From a virus: a DNA stretch of 47,083 bases. Positions 7,966 through 16,252 of this stretch are shown piece after piece. Where the stretch lies: positions 1-47,083 of IMG/VR virus record IMGVR_UViG_3300029954_000021; one strand, written 5' to 3'. The notes beneath the pieces were generated by a model. The model saw nothing but the letters and a program-made list of their open reading frames with translations, made no database searches and was not told the origin of the DNA. Position 1 is the stretch's first letter; the number at the start of each line of letters is the position of its first letter. A program made the translations under genes and the position numbers.

Positions 7966-10212
7966 ATGACACGGAGCAGAAACAAGTACGCGGACGCTTT
8001 GGGATCGGGAACACCGGATCCCAGTACCGCCCCGGCACGTTCTGCGTCTGTGCCTCAAATCGCTATCGCGAACACCCCGGCCCCTGGTCAACGGGGGCCT
8101 GTGGGTCTTGGCGGTCGCACATCGTATTCGCGTGTCAATACGGGAACCCCACCCATCCCCGACATGGGAACCAGTGCTCAGAAGAGCCAAGCTCCTCGGG
8201 GGATGGAGTTCCTACCCAAGACGGCAGCCCAGGAGAATTATCACATGACGACTACGGTCGCGGGACGACCCGCGCTGCAAGAGATTATCAAACAGGCCAT
8301 GGAAGGGGCGGCTGCTCGGGTTGACATCAGCCTGGAGTCGGCGCGCCAAATCGCTAATGCTGGGGGAACACCCCCCGCGGTTGAGAAAACCGCTTCGGCA
8401 CTTCCTTCCGTACGTTCCTTGCCAACGGATTTGACCACGAAGTTGGCCAGCGCCCTTGATTACGTCGCGGTTCAGATGGATCCCAAGCTGGCAGCCATCG
8501 ACATCGACGCCAAAACCACCGACGGCGTCGGCCCGGGGGAAGGACCCAATGCGCTTGATGTGACGCACGCGATTAGCAGCGACGCTCCCCTTCAGCCCAA
8601 TGCGTCGGGAAAGGCGATTGAACAACCGCCCAAAAACCCGGCACAGCAAAAGGATCCAACCCGTCCGGCCGACCCGGGTACGGGGCTCGAGACCAACGAC
8701 AGTACCGAGCACAGGGAGCAGCCGATCGAGCCCATCCCAAATCAAAAGACCACGCTCTCCAATGAGCAGGCCAAAGAGTCGTCGGCGTACGCCAACAACC
8801 TGCTTGCTCTTGGGCTGGCGCGTGTTGAGTACGACACCAAAGGCCAGCCGCAAATTGTTAAAGCAGCTGGAATCGGGGGCGCTATTACGGGTGCTCTTGG
8901 CGGCGGTGCTCTTGGCGCAGGGTTGGGTGCCTTGGCCGGGCATGCGCTGGGTATCGGCGCGGGGACCGGCGCGAAGTGGGGCGCTACCCTCGGTGCCGCC
9001 GGCGGTGCCCTTCATGGATCAGACGTGCTTCAAGGCGTGGGCGCTCCCCCTGCCGCCGAAGCGCAACCCAAGGTTGCCGCGGAGGAAACCACGCTTGAGC
9101 GCAAGGGGCGCAAAGGCGGTGCATTGGCCGGCACGATTGCAGGCAGTGTCGGTGGGGAACGCGCGGGGAGAGCTCTGGCCGAAGTGCTGGGCGCGGGTGC
9201 TCTTCGAAGTGGTCTTGCCCGTGCAGGCGGTTCTGTTCTCGGAGCGGGTATCGGTCATCACATCGGTGGGCGCCTTGGGCGCGCGGCCGGCGGCGCGGCG
9301 GAACATCGTCTCGACATGATCGACCCCAAGGGGAAGAAGGAAGCGTCGGCCGCGCTCAAGAACCTGGCGCTTCGCATGGCGAAGACCGCCTTGGATCCGG
9401 AAATGATGACTCCCGAACAGATCGATGCAGCGCAAGCCTACGGAGCGGCGCGCGCGCCACAAGTTCATGGCGCGTTGGTGGGCGGTGCTCTTGGGGCTCT
9501 CGGTGGGGGTGCCGCGGGATATTACTTTACACCTCTCAACTTTGCCGGGAAGATGATGGGTGGCACCTTGGGCGCGATTCACGGTGGTTTGGCAGGAGCG
9601 GATATCGGCTCAGCCGTTGACGCGGCGCGGATGACTCCTGAACAGCACGCGCAGATGACCTTGAACGCGGAAGATGCCGCGCAGGCTAACAAGCAAGCGT
9701 CAGTGTACGCCCGCAATCTTCTGGCCCTCGGGCTGAAGAAGCAGGCGGAAGATGCCATCAACCCGGCGCAGATCAGCGCGGGTAAGATCGACGACATCGG
9801 CGTCAATTCTCCTGACGGTGCCACCCCGGCGGGCGTTGGTGTTCCTTCGGAACCGAGCGACGTCAATTCACAGAAGCGGCTCATCGAGTCGAACCTGGCC
9901 GCCATCGGGTACACCCGGCGGGAAGCCAAGAGCGATCCGAAGAAAGACCTAGGCGCGGTGCTCAATGAGCCGGCCCTGTCCGCGGAACATGATCGTACGC
10001 TGAACGAAGCGTTCGATCACACGGAGGAAGCGGGCGCCAAGATTGGTAGCGCTCAGACGTTGAAGATTGCTGCCGCGCGCGCGGTTTTGAACAAGCTCGC
10101 GCAGCAACAGGTGGTCGGCAAGAAGACCAAGAAGAGCATGATGGGAGGCGCTGGTGGCGCACCCAATACCCCTCAAGCCGCCAGCGGATTTACCGCCGGC
10201 GCGCAGATGTAA
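7966..10212 (+). CDS. Large glycine-zipper virion protein with KTAS motifs
   Basis: About 748 residues from ATG 7966, eight bases after the previous stop. The frame is open further upstream, but that part only shadows the previous gene. The N-terminal 260 residues are Pro/Ala-rich and carry PKTAA (bases 8218-8229) and EKTAS (8386-8397). Three Gly/Ala zipper blocks follow, at about residues 302-350, 384-445 and 500-548 (for example GALGGGALGAGLGALAG). A short element, YA-x-NLLALGL, appears twice (about 275-284 and 581-590), each time near a zipper block. Glycine zippers can pack helices closely or enter membranes, so this could be an inner-core protein, perhaps ejected with the DNA. No enzyme motif was seen. 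Confidence 0.7.
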   Translation: MTRSRNKYADALGSGTPDPSTAPARSASVPQIAIANTPAPGQRGPVGLGGRTSYSRVNTGTPPIPDMGTSAQKSQAPRGMEFLPKTAAQENYHMTTTVAGRPALQEIIKQAMEGAAARVDISLESARQIANAGGTPPAVEKTASALPSVRSLPTDLTTKLASALDYVAVQMDPKLAAIDIDAKTTDGVGPGEGPNALDVTHAISSDAPLQPNASGKAIEQPPKNPAQQKDPTRPADPGTGLETNDSTEHREQPIEPIPNQKTTLSNEQAKESSAYANNLLALGLARVEYDTKGQPQIVKAAGIGGAITGALGGGALGAGLGALAGHALGIGAGTGAKWGATLGAAGGALHGSDVLQGVGAPPAAEAQPKVAAEETTLERKGRKGGALAGTIAGSVGGERAGRALAEVLGAGALRSGLARAGGSVLGAGIGHHIGGRLGRAAGGAAEHRLDMIDPKGKKEASAALKNLALRMAKTALDPEMMTPEQIDAAQAYGAARAPQVHGALVGGALGALGGGAAGYYFTPLNFAGKMMGGTLGAIHGGLAGADIGSAVDAARMTPEQHAQMTLNAEDAAQANKQASVYARNLLALGLKKQAEDAINPAQISAGKIDDIGVNSPDGATPAGVGVPSEPSDVNSQKRLIESNLAAIGYTRREAKSDPKKDLGAVLNEPALSAEHDRTLNEAFDHTEEAGAKIGSAQTLKIAAARAVLNKLAQQQVVGKKTKKSMMGGAGGAPNTPQAASGFTAGAQM

Positions 10213-10223
10213 AAGGAGCGGCC

Positions 10224-10616
10224 ATGGCAACCCAAAAGATGGATCAAGTCAAAGTCGCTCGCGTCATTAAGGATGCGGCGGTCGCCTTGCGTACCGTGTC
10301 GCAAGAACGGGACGCATTGCAAACCGAGAACGCCAAGTTGGCTCAGGCCAACCGGGTGTTGACGACGCGCATGCAGGCCGAGAAGGTAGCGATGGACATG
10401 CACGACAAGGGTGTGCACACCGCTATGCCTTTCGCGGACCTGGTCGACACGCTCGAGAAGCGTGCGCATCAAGACCCGAAGGGCTTTGAGGTTCTCAAAG
10501 AAGCCGTCAACCTTACGGGTCCGGACATGATGAAGACCGCGTCGGTGGGCACTACAGCCGCTGCCCATCTCGGTGCTTCGGATTTCGAACAGTACATCCT
10601 CGGAGACATCGGCTGA
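10224..10616 (+). CDS. Coiled-coil head protein with C-terminal KTAS motif
   Basis: 130 residues, ATG preceded by AAAAGGAGCGGCC, a strong ribosome site. Residues about 20-55 form a likely coiled coil (RDALQTENAKLAQANRVL). MMKTASVGTTAA lies near the C-terminus (motif at bases 10533-10544), leaving a short tail DFEQYILGDIG. If the motif is a cleavage site, the coiled coil would be separated from this 20-odd residue tail. A small scaffold-like or core protein is plausible from its position just before the capsid genes. Confidence 0.7.
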   Translation: MATQKMDQVKVARVIKDAAVALRTVSQERDALQTENAKLAQANRVLTTRMQAEKVAMDMHDKGVHTAMPFADLVDTLEKRAHQDPKGFEVLKEAVNLTGPDMMKTASVGTTAAAHLGASDFEQYILGDIG

Positions 10617-10656
10617 CCGCGGCGCTTCTTCAACAGACTGCACTAGGAGAATTTCA

Positions 10657-11199
10657 GTGACCACACTTCGCGAAAACTTCAAGCCGGTTTCCGACGTTAT
10701 GCCCATTGTTCGAAGGGACTGGATCCTTGCGGACAAGACCCTGGCCAACCCGTCCAACCCGCTGTCGCTCATCGATGGCGAGTGGATGACGCTGAATGGC
10801 GTCGGCCAAATGATCCGCGCGGTTGACATCACGCAGACGTTGGGGACGTCGGCGCTCAATGTGCTGTCGTGGCCCTTGTGGGCGGAGAACGGCCGTTATG
10901 ATGTGCAGGCTATAGCCGACTGCAAGATGCCCCTTCTATGGCTCAACGCCTGGGAGTTCGAGACGCGCATCTACGATCCGGCCGAGGTCTCGGGGGCAAA
11001 CGGCGCGCCCATCGCCGCCATGCTGCAACCCCTCAAGGTGGCCAGCATTTCGGTGGGTGGCGTGTACGGGGTACGGACCCTGAGCGGCCTCGTGGGCCAT
11101 GGCGGTTCGAACGACACCGACCGCATCGTTGGGTACGTCACCAAGTTGCCCGCTGCCAACAACGGTTGGCTGCGTCTTCGCGGAGGCAACCTCTTCTAA
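10657..11199 (+). CDS. Putative head decoration or capsid-associated protein
   Basis: 180 residues from GTG 10657, with AGGAGAATTTCA immediately upstream; an earlier in-frame ATG at 10573 would overlap the previous gene and has no good site. The sequence is beta-rich (LSLIDGEWMTLNGVGQ, VASISVGGVYGVRTLSGL) without a KTAS motif. Position directly before the major capsid gene is typical of decoration or head-stabilising proteins. This assignment rests on position and composition only. Confidence 0.6.
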   Translation: MTTLRENFKPVSDVMPIVRRDWILADKTLANPSNPLSLIDGEWMTLNGVGQMIRAVDITQTLGTSALNVLSWPLWAENGRYDVQAIADCKMPLLWLNAWEFETRIYDPAEVSGANGAPIAAMLQPLKVASISVGGVYGVRTLSGLVGHGGSNDTDRIVGYVTKLPAANNGWLRLRGGNLF

Positions 11200-11242
11200 G
11201 CCGTGTGGTGAACAACGGCCTACTTAACTAAAGGAGAATCAG

Positions 11243-12364
11243 ATGGCATCGGCACGGCAAGTCAACGATCTGTTCAACACACGCCTCGGCGAACCCGGGG
11301 GCAAAGAAAAGCTCGCCCAGTTTGGCGGCTCTTACATTCGCGATCGTCTTCGCGAGGTTTCGTTCGTTCGCAAGATCGTGCCCCCGGAGCAGGTTACGCG
11401 TACGGACTGCCAGCGTTCAACGCGGCATGACACGCTGGTCAAGATCGTCGACATCGAGCCCAAGAGCCGGGCCATGGCGATCAGCTTCCGGGGACAGCCC
11501 ACGGCCCGGTTTATCCGGGGTGAGCGCGCCGAGGTAGCTTTCTTCACGATCAGCTCGGAGGTCTTTCAGAAGACCGAACAAGAGCTACTAGCGTATGAGA
11601 TGCCCATCACCAAGATCATCGAGGAGAATTCGGTGAAGGACATCCAGGAGATCGAGGATCGCGAGTTCGTCATCCATATCGAAGCCGCGGTTCAGGCGCT
11701 TCAGCAGGAAGCCAACGGTGGAACGATCGTGTCGTTGAACGCTTCAGCTCTTCAAGGCAGTGCGCCTCCGGTCGAGTTCTCGGTTCGTAAGGGGGAGCTT
11801 GCGCGCGCCGCCAATACGAACGACGCGGTAATCCGCCCGGTTCAGCGCAAGGACATCGTGGAGGGCTTCAAGATCATCGACGGAAGACGCCTGCGGTGCG
11901 CACGCTTCCTTCTGACCGAAACTGACTTCGACGATGTCCTGTCCTGGACCGTGGAAGACACCGGCGATCGGATTCAGTCGGAGACCACCGTCGACGGGTA
12001 CAAGTACAATTTGCTCGTGGGCCGCCCGTACATCCGGACTGTGAAGACCGACATCCTGCGCCGTGGGAACATCTACTTCTTCGCGGAACCCGAGTTCTTC
12101 GGGAAGTTCTACGTGCTTAACCAGACCAAGTTCTACATCGACAAGGTCGCCAACACGATCACCTTCCAGGCATGGGAGGACATCGCGATGGCGGTCATCA
12201 ACATCGCCAGCGTTGGCAAGATCGAGCTCTACTCGGCGGACGCTACGGCCAACGATGAGGACACGCTGCTCGACAACTTCATTCCGGTGGCTGAGGATAG
12301 CCTTGGCGCCATCAACAACCGCGTGAACGAAGGGCTCAAATTCCCCCAGATCGTCGCCAATTAA
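11243..12364 (+). CDS. Major capsid protein
   Basis: 373 residues, ATG with a strong AAAGGAGAATCAG site, followed by the strongest terminator in the window, consistent with high expression. The order terminase, protease, scaffold-like, decoration candidate, then this gene matches head clusters. The C-terminal part has the alternating strand-helix pattern I associate with HK97-fold capsid proteins (FFGKFYVLNQTKFYIDKVAN, ITFQAWEDIAMAVINIASVG), and the long helix near residues 105-160 fits the spine helix. There is no obvious KTAS motif and no clear N-terminal delta domain. Confidence 0.85.
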   Translation: MASARQVNDLFNTRLGEPGGKEKLAQFGGSYIRDRLREVSFVRKIVPPEQVTRTDCQRSTRHDTLVKIVDIEPKSRAMAISFRGQPTARFIRGERAEVAFFTISSEVFQKTEQELLAYEMPITKIIEENSVKDIQEIEDREFVIHIEAAVQALQQEANGGTIVSLNASALQGSAPPVEFSVRKGELARAANTNDAVIRPVQRKDIVEGFKIIDGRRLRCARFLLTETDFDDVLSWTVEDTGDRIQSETTVDGYKYNLLVGRPYIRTVKTDILRRGNIYFFAEPEFFGKFYVLNQTKFYIDKVANTITFQAWEDIAMAVINIASVGKIELYSADATANDEDTLLDNFIPVAEDSLGAINNRVNEGLKFPQIVAN

Positions 12365-12399
12365 CCTGAGGGAACTCGCGTAGTTCTGTCGGCCCGGAT

Positions 12400-12437
12400 T
12401 AAGAGGGCACCGGCGCCGGTCGTCGGTGTCCTCTTTT
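12400..12437 (+). terminator. Rho-independent terminator after the capsid gene
   Basis: AAGAGGGCACCG (12401-12412) pairs with CGGTGTCCTCTT (12424-12435) over 12 bp with one G-T pair. The 11-base loop is followed by a short T run. It sits 36 bases after the capsid stop and probably separates head from neck gene expression. Confidence 0.85.
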
Positions 12438-12460
12438 GCGTTTCAAGGTAGGCTACGATC

Positions 12461-12955
12461 ATGCCGCAAGATGTGTTTTTCATTTTCAATACCACCCGGT
12501 CGATTCACACCGGCTCTGTGCGCCGGGCACTGCTGGGTCCTGAGAGCAGCACCAAAAACCTTTTCTTGGCGGGGGGTCTGGTCCGTGTTGTTCGGGGCCG
12601 CCCCTCTCCGGTAACCGGCGACTTTCTTCGAAAGCACATTCATGAAGTGCAAGACAAGGAGCGCAAGGGACTGGTGCGCGTGTACAACGCCCGAAGCCAA
12701 CGGGTGGATCTGACAACCCTCGCGGCGGTTACCGAAGACGCTCTGCGAGAAGACGCAACCCTCGAGGACGTTGTGCCTCCTGAGGTACCTGAAGTACCCA
12801 CGGAAGAAGGGCTTACTTCTACCCAGGAAGTCGCCGTGGATACGGCGGAGCTTTCGGTCGAGGAAATTTTTGAAGAAGGCACGACGGAAACTACACCCGT
12901 TGCGTCAGAAGAAGTGCACACGAGCGCGGGCAGTCGACGGCGTCGACGAGGGTAA
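12461..12955 (+). CDS. Hypothetical neck/head protein with acidic C-terminus
   Basis: 164 residues, the first gene after the capsid terminator. The N-terminal ~75 residues (QDVFFIFNTTRSIHTG, VRRALLGPESSTKNLFLAGG) look folded. The C-terminal half is acidic and low in complexity (VVPPEVPEVPTEEG and Glu-rich stretches) and ends in a basic RRRRRG tail. It resembles small head-completion proteins in size and position, but no family was recognised. An upstream AAGGTAGG could be the ribosome site. Confidence 0.6.
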   Translation: MPQDVFFIFNTTRSIHTGSVRRALLGPESSTKNLFLAGGLVRVVRGRPSPVTGDFLRKHIHEVQDKERKGLVRVYNARSQRVDLTTLAAVTEDALREDATLEDVVPPEVPEVPTEEGLTSTQEVAVDTAELSVEEIFEEGTTETTPVASEEVHTSAGSRRRRRG

Positions 12956-12960
12956 GCGCT

Positions 12961-13476
12961 ATGGCCAACGGTGAAAAGCTGCAGGGCGTTCAGGCGATGA
13001 GCCAAACGATGCAGGCGTTTGTTCAGACTGTGCGGCTTTTTACGCGGGATCACCCTCAGCTCAATCGTTTACTGACCGGGGAAGAGTCCACGGATCGCAT
13101 CATTGCGTGGGCAGTGATGGACGCCCTTTCGGATTTCAATGGGACGCCCCCTTTTTTGGGAGCGTTCAGCCTTGAAGATTTGCTTCAATGGCATCAACAG
13201 GCGCTGCTCACACGCATGACCACGTGTTCGCTGCTTGAGTCCGTAGGGCTCCTTCAAACGCGAAACCACATCAATTATTCAAACGGCGGCATCAACGTAG
13301 GCGTGAACGATAAAACGCCGCTCATCATGAACTGGCTCCAGTACTTCAAAGGGACGACGGAGCAGATGAAGCAGCGGGTTAAGGTCTCGCTGAACATCGG
13401 GCAGATTATCGGCCCCATGAACACCGGTTTGCATTCAGAACTCTGGAGTGTGAACGCTTCGTACCTCAGTTACTAG
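12961..13476 (+). CDS. Putative neck/connector protein, 171 aa
   Basis: ATG four bases after the previous stop (TAAGCGCT between), so clearly in the same transcript. The protein is helical, with a conserved-looking end: INVGVNDKTPLIMNWLQYF, then VKVSLNIGQIIGPM. No enzymatic motif. Position between the capsid gene and the sheath suggests a head-tail connector or completion role; which one cannot be told from the sequence. Confidence 0.6.
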   Translation: MANGEKLQGVQAMSQTMQAFVQTVRLFTRDHPQLNRLLTGEESTDRIIAWAVMDALSDFNGTPPFLGAFSLEDLLQWHQQALLTRMTTCSLLESVGLLQTRNHINYSNGGINVGVNDKTPLIMNWLQYFKGTTEQMKQRVKVSLNIGQIIGPMNTGLHSELWSVNASYLSY

Positions 13477-13507
13477 TGGTAGAGTTTGCATTACCTAAGG
13501 AGCACCC

Positions 13508-13963
13508 GTGTCTCTTCATACCTATGAGTTCGACAACCTAAAGGACATGGAGTTCTTCCTTCAGGGAGGGGTTTCGGGCGGTAAAGAGGTTGTTACCCAA
13601 AACGGGCGCATCTACGGGTTGAACGGTTCGACCCTGATCTTTACGTTGCCCGCAGGCACGGTACAGTTCTCTGATGTTTTGGAGCAGGGGCTGACGTTCC
13701 AGCAGATTTCTCAGCAGATCGCTGCTGTACTCCCGGCGCTCGCCACCTTTTGGCGCGACAAGTACATTCACATCCTGCAGAAAGCATTGGGGGGTGGGAT
13801 TTCCCTGAGTAAGAGTGGAACCGCGAATCCTTTCTTCGGGTTCAGCTCCGCAACGGACGCGATCGGTACCTTGTTCAACGGTCCTTCGGGGGCTACGCCG
13901 CGCTACATCGACAGTAGTGGTAAAGCACGGCTCGAGGGCTACTACGTGGTAGTGGAGTTCTAA
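13508..13963 (+). CDS. Putative neck/tail-connector protein, 151 aa
   Basis: GTG start with AAGGAGCACCC upstream, a strong site. Beta-rich in the first 55 residues (GGKEVVTQNGRIYGLNGST), then a helix (QQISQQIAAVLPALATFW) and a Gly/Ser-rich part with a final strand LEGYYVVVEF. No family recognised. The stop is directly followed by the ATG of the next gene. Confidence 0.6.
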   Translation: MSLHTYEFDNLKDMEFFLQGGVSGGKEVVTQNGRIYGLNGSTLIFTLPAGTVQFSDVLEQGLTFQQISQQIAAVLPALATFWRDKYIHILQKALGGGISLSKSGTANPFFGFSSATDAIGTLFNGPSGATPRYIDSSGKARLEGYYVVVEF

Positions 13964-16243
13964 ATGACGAACAGTTTTGAGCGAGCGCTTTTCGGCGAAG
14001 ACGCGCAGATCCCCCTCCACATGGCAAGTGCTTACTTCGTGTCCATGAAGCAGCCCCTTCAGGTCAAGGTGGCGCGCGTTTCGACGAAGACCGCAGGGTG
14101 GCAAGACGCGCCGGATGAGACCGGGCTTCTCGAAGGGCAATTTGAAGTACCCCTCGAGTTCGCGGTGCAGCTTATGGGTACGTGCGCCATGCACTTGCTA
14201 CGGCTGATGACCGCAGGGCTCATCTACTCGAAAAGCATTCGAGGCCCCTACGCCGGTGAAGTTCTACGCGTCATTTGTGACACGGAGTGGGATCACAAGA
14301 ACGCCTTTCAGTATTTGGTGGAGCGCATGGCGGTCTTGGCCGGTGCACCGCACATCCCAGAATCGGAGATGCCCCCGTCGAGTACCGATCCTCTCGCGGT
14401 AGCGCAACGTATGATCCGCGCTGAACAAGAAATGATTCAGAGCTATCACGAGTTGTGCGCAGTCCTCGGGCACAACCCGATGAAGTTCAAGATCAAGTCG
14501 TACATGGGCGAATGCCAGGCCCACTTGGATAAGTATTGGCGGGCACTGCCACCCGAGTATGGGAACAAGCCTATGATTCCTACGCCGCCCGTGATGCTCG
14601 AGCGGCACGAGGAAAATGAGACCCCCGAACAAGAGGCCATCGAAAGCCCCGAGTTTCAACAGGCGGAAGAAGCCGCGGGCGTCGAACAACCTGGTGAAGA
14701 CGAAGGGGCCGAGGATCAAGAGCTCCCTGAAGGTGGGGAGGACACGCCGCAAGAAGCGTCGGAGGCGCCTTCGGAAGAAGCTGTAGAGGAACCCGCACCG
14801 CCAGACCAAAAGACAGCCAGTGGTTTTTCCAAGGTCGCTGCCTTGATGGCGAAGTGGGCCAAGGAGAACGCAACCGATGCAGAGCTCAAAGAGACCGGGC
14901 GGCAGCGGGCGGTGACCACCATTTCTGCGGAGCACCACCGGGAGTCCGCGCGCCGCGGGGAGCGGGCAGGGCGAACCCTCGGTATGTTAGGGGGTGCAGC
15001 GGCCGGGGGCGTGCTTGGGCATGCGCTCGGTAAAGGCCATCCGATGGCGACGCTAGGGGGCGCCGCTCTGGGTGGCGCCGCGGGCCATCGGGTGGGGGGT
15101 GAGCTCGGAACCGAGGCGGACATTGCGCGGCACAAGAAGGCGAACATCGCCAAGTTGGCTATGCGCATGGTGCGTTCTTTAACGAAGACCGCTGATGAGC
15201 TTCAGGGCATCCCCGATGCGGAAGCCCCCATGGCTTCCCCGACCGATGATCCGGAGCTGACCCCGGTCAATTACCTGCAAGCCGAGCAAGTGGGGCAACA
15301 GTTTCAGGATCGAAACGAGGCCAACTTCTACCGTTCGAAGCTGCACGCGACCGAGCAGCAGGTGGCGCAAGCGCAGCAAGAAGCGCAAATGCAGGTGCAG
15401 CAGATGCAGCAGGCGGCGGCTCAAGCTCAGGCTGATGCCGCCTCGGCAGCGCCGCGCATCAAGTCCGCGCTTGATGAAGCGGTCAACGCCAAGAACGACG
15501 CGCTCAAGCAAATGGAGACCGCGTCGCGCATGCGGATCGCGCAGCAGAACCTACGCATGCAATTGATGGAGTTGGCATCCCAAGATCCCGATGCCCAAGC
15601 CGCCATGGATTTGGCGCAAAGTACGGGGCAGGGAACGCCCATGGGCACACCGCTCGGAACGGTGCCCCCGGCCGCTCCCGATGCTGGCTTAAATGCGGGC
15701 CCACCGCAGCCTCCGGCTCAAGGGGATTCGGGTGGGGGCCCCCCGGGGGGGCCCGCCGGCGCGGCCCCTGATGCGCAAACCGCCCCTGGCGCGGCGCCGC
15801 CCGCGGGGTCGCCTGACATGAATGCCACTGCGGGCGGCCCGCCGGGGCCTGACCCGTCCATGGCCCAAAGCCTGACGCAGGTGGGAAAGACGGCGTCGGT
15901 GCTTCGTCGCGGGTTGCAGAAGCACGCAGCGCTCGGCGGCGCTTTGCTGGGCGGCTTGGTGGGCGGTGCGGACCAAGCCTACCGAACCCATCAGGGAATT
16001 CAGGGGGGCCTTGACCCGGTGCAAAGCCGCATTGACGCCCTGATGGGAAGCCAAGACGGCAGCTATGGCAGCGCCGCCGCCTTGGCCATGGCTAAGACCC
16101 AGTTGGCTCAGCGGGAGCTGGCCTTGGCGCATCCGACCCAGGCCATGCTGCGCAATACAGGGAAGGGCGCTGTGCAAGGGGCGCTGCTCGGCAGCGGTAT
16201 CGAGGACAAGGGCCGCCAACTTCAACGACTGCTGACGCAGTAG
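13964..16243 (+). CDS. Virion protein with ferritin-like N-terminal domain, glycine zipper and KTAS motifs
   Basis: 759 residues. Residues about 60-196 look like a four-helix ferritin/bacterioferritin-like bundle: EFAVQLM (E65), TEWDHKNAF (E108-x-x-H111), RAEQEMIQSYHEL (E154) and GECQAHLDKYW (E183, H187). In the last helix the Glu-His spacing is three residues rather than the usual two, so the metal site may be altered. An acidic linker follows (about 215-280), then QKTASGFSKVAAL (motif at bases 14810-14821), a glycine-zipper block (about 339-381), TKTAD near 15187, a Gln/Ala-rich coiled coil (about 460-540), a Pro/Gly-rich stretch, GKTASVLRRG (15887-15898), and a second small zipper. It is likely a virion component; the role of the ferritin fold is unknown. 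Confidence 0.7.
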   Translation: MTNSFERALFGEDAQIPLHMASAYFVSMKQPLQVKVARVSTKTAGWQDAPDETGLLEGQFEVPLEFAVQLMGTCAMHLLRLMTAGLIYSKSIRGPYAGEVLRVICDTEWDHKNAFQYLVERMAVLAGAPHIPESEMPPSSTDPLAVAQRMIRAEQEMIQSYHELCAVLGHNPMKFKIKSYMGECQAHLDKYWRALPPEYGNKPMIPTPPVMLERHEENETPEQEAIESPEFQQAEEAAGVEQPGEDEGAEDQELPEGGEDTPQEASEAPSEEAVEEPAPPDQKTASGFSKVAALMAKWAKENATDAELKETGRQRAVTTISAEHHRESARRGERAGRTLGMLGGAAAGGVLGHALGKGHPMATLGGAALGGAAGHRVGGELGTEADIARHKKANIAKLAMRMVRSLTKTADELQGIPDAEAPMASPTDDPELTPVNYLQAEQVGQQFQDRNEANFYRSKLHATEQQVAQAQQEAQMQVQQMQQAAAQAQADAASAAPRIKSALDEAVNAKNDALKQMETASRMRIAQQNLRMQLMELASQDPDAQAAMDLAQSTGQGTPMGTPLGTVPPAAPDAGLNAGPPQPPAQGDSGGGPPGGPAGAAPDAQTAPGAAPPAGSPDMNATAGGPPGPDPSMAQSLTQVGKTASVLRRGLQKHAALGGALLGGLVGGADQAYRTHQGIQGGLDPVQSRIDALMGSQDGSYGSAAALAMAKTQLAQRELALAHPTQAMLRNTGKGAVQGALLGSGIEDKGRQLQRLLTQ

Positions 16244-16252
16244 GAGACCATC

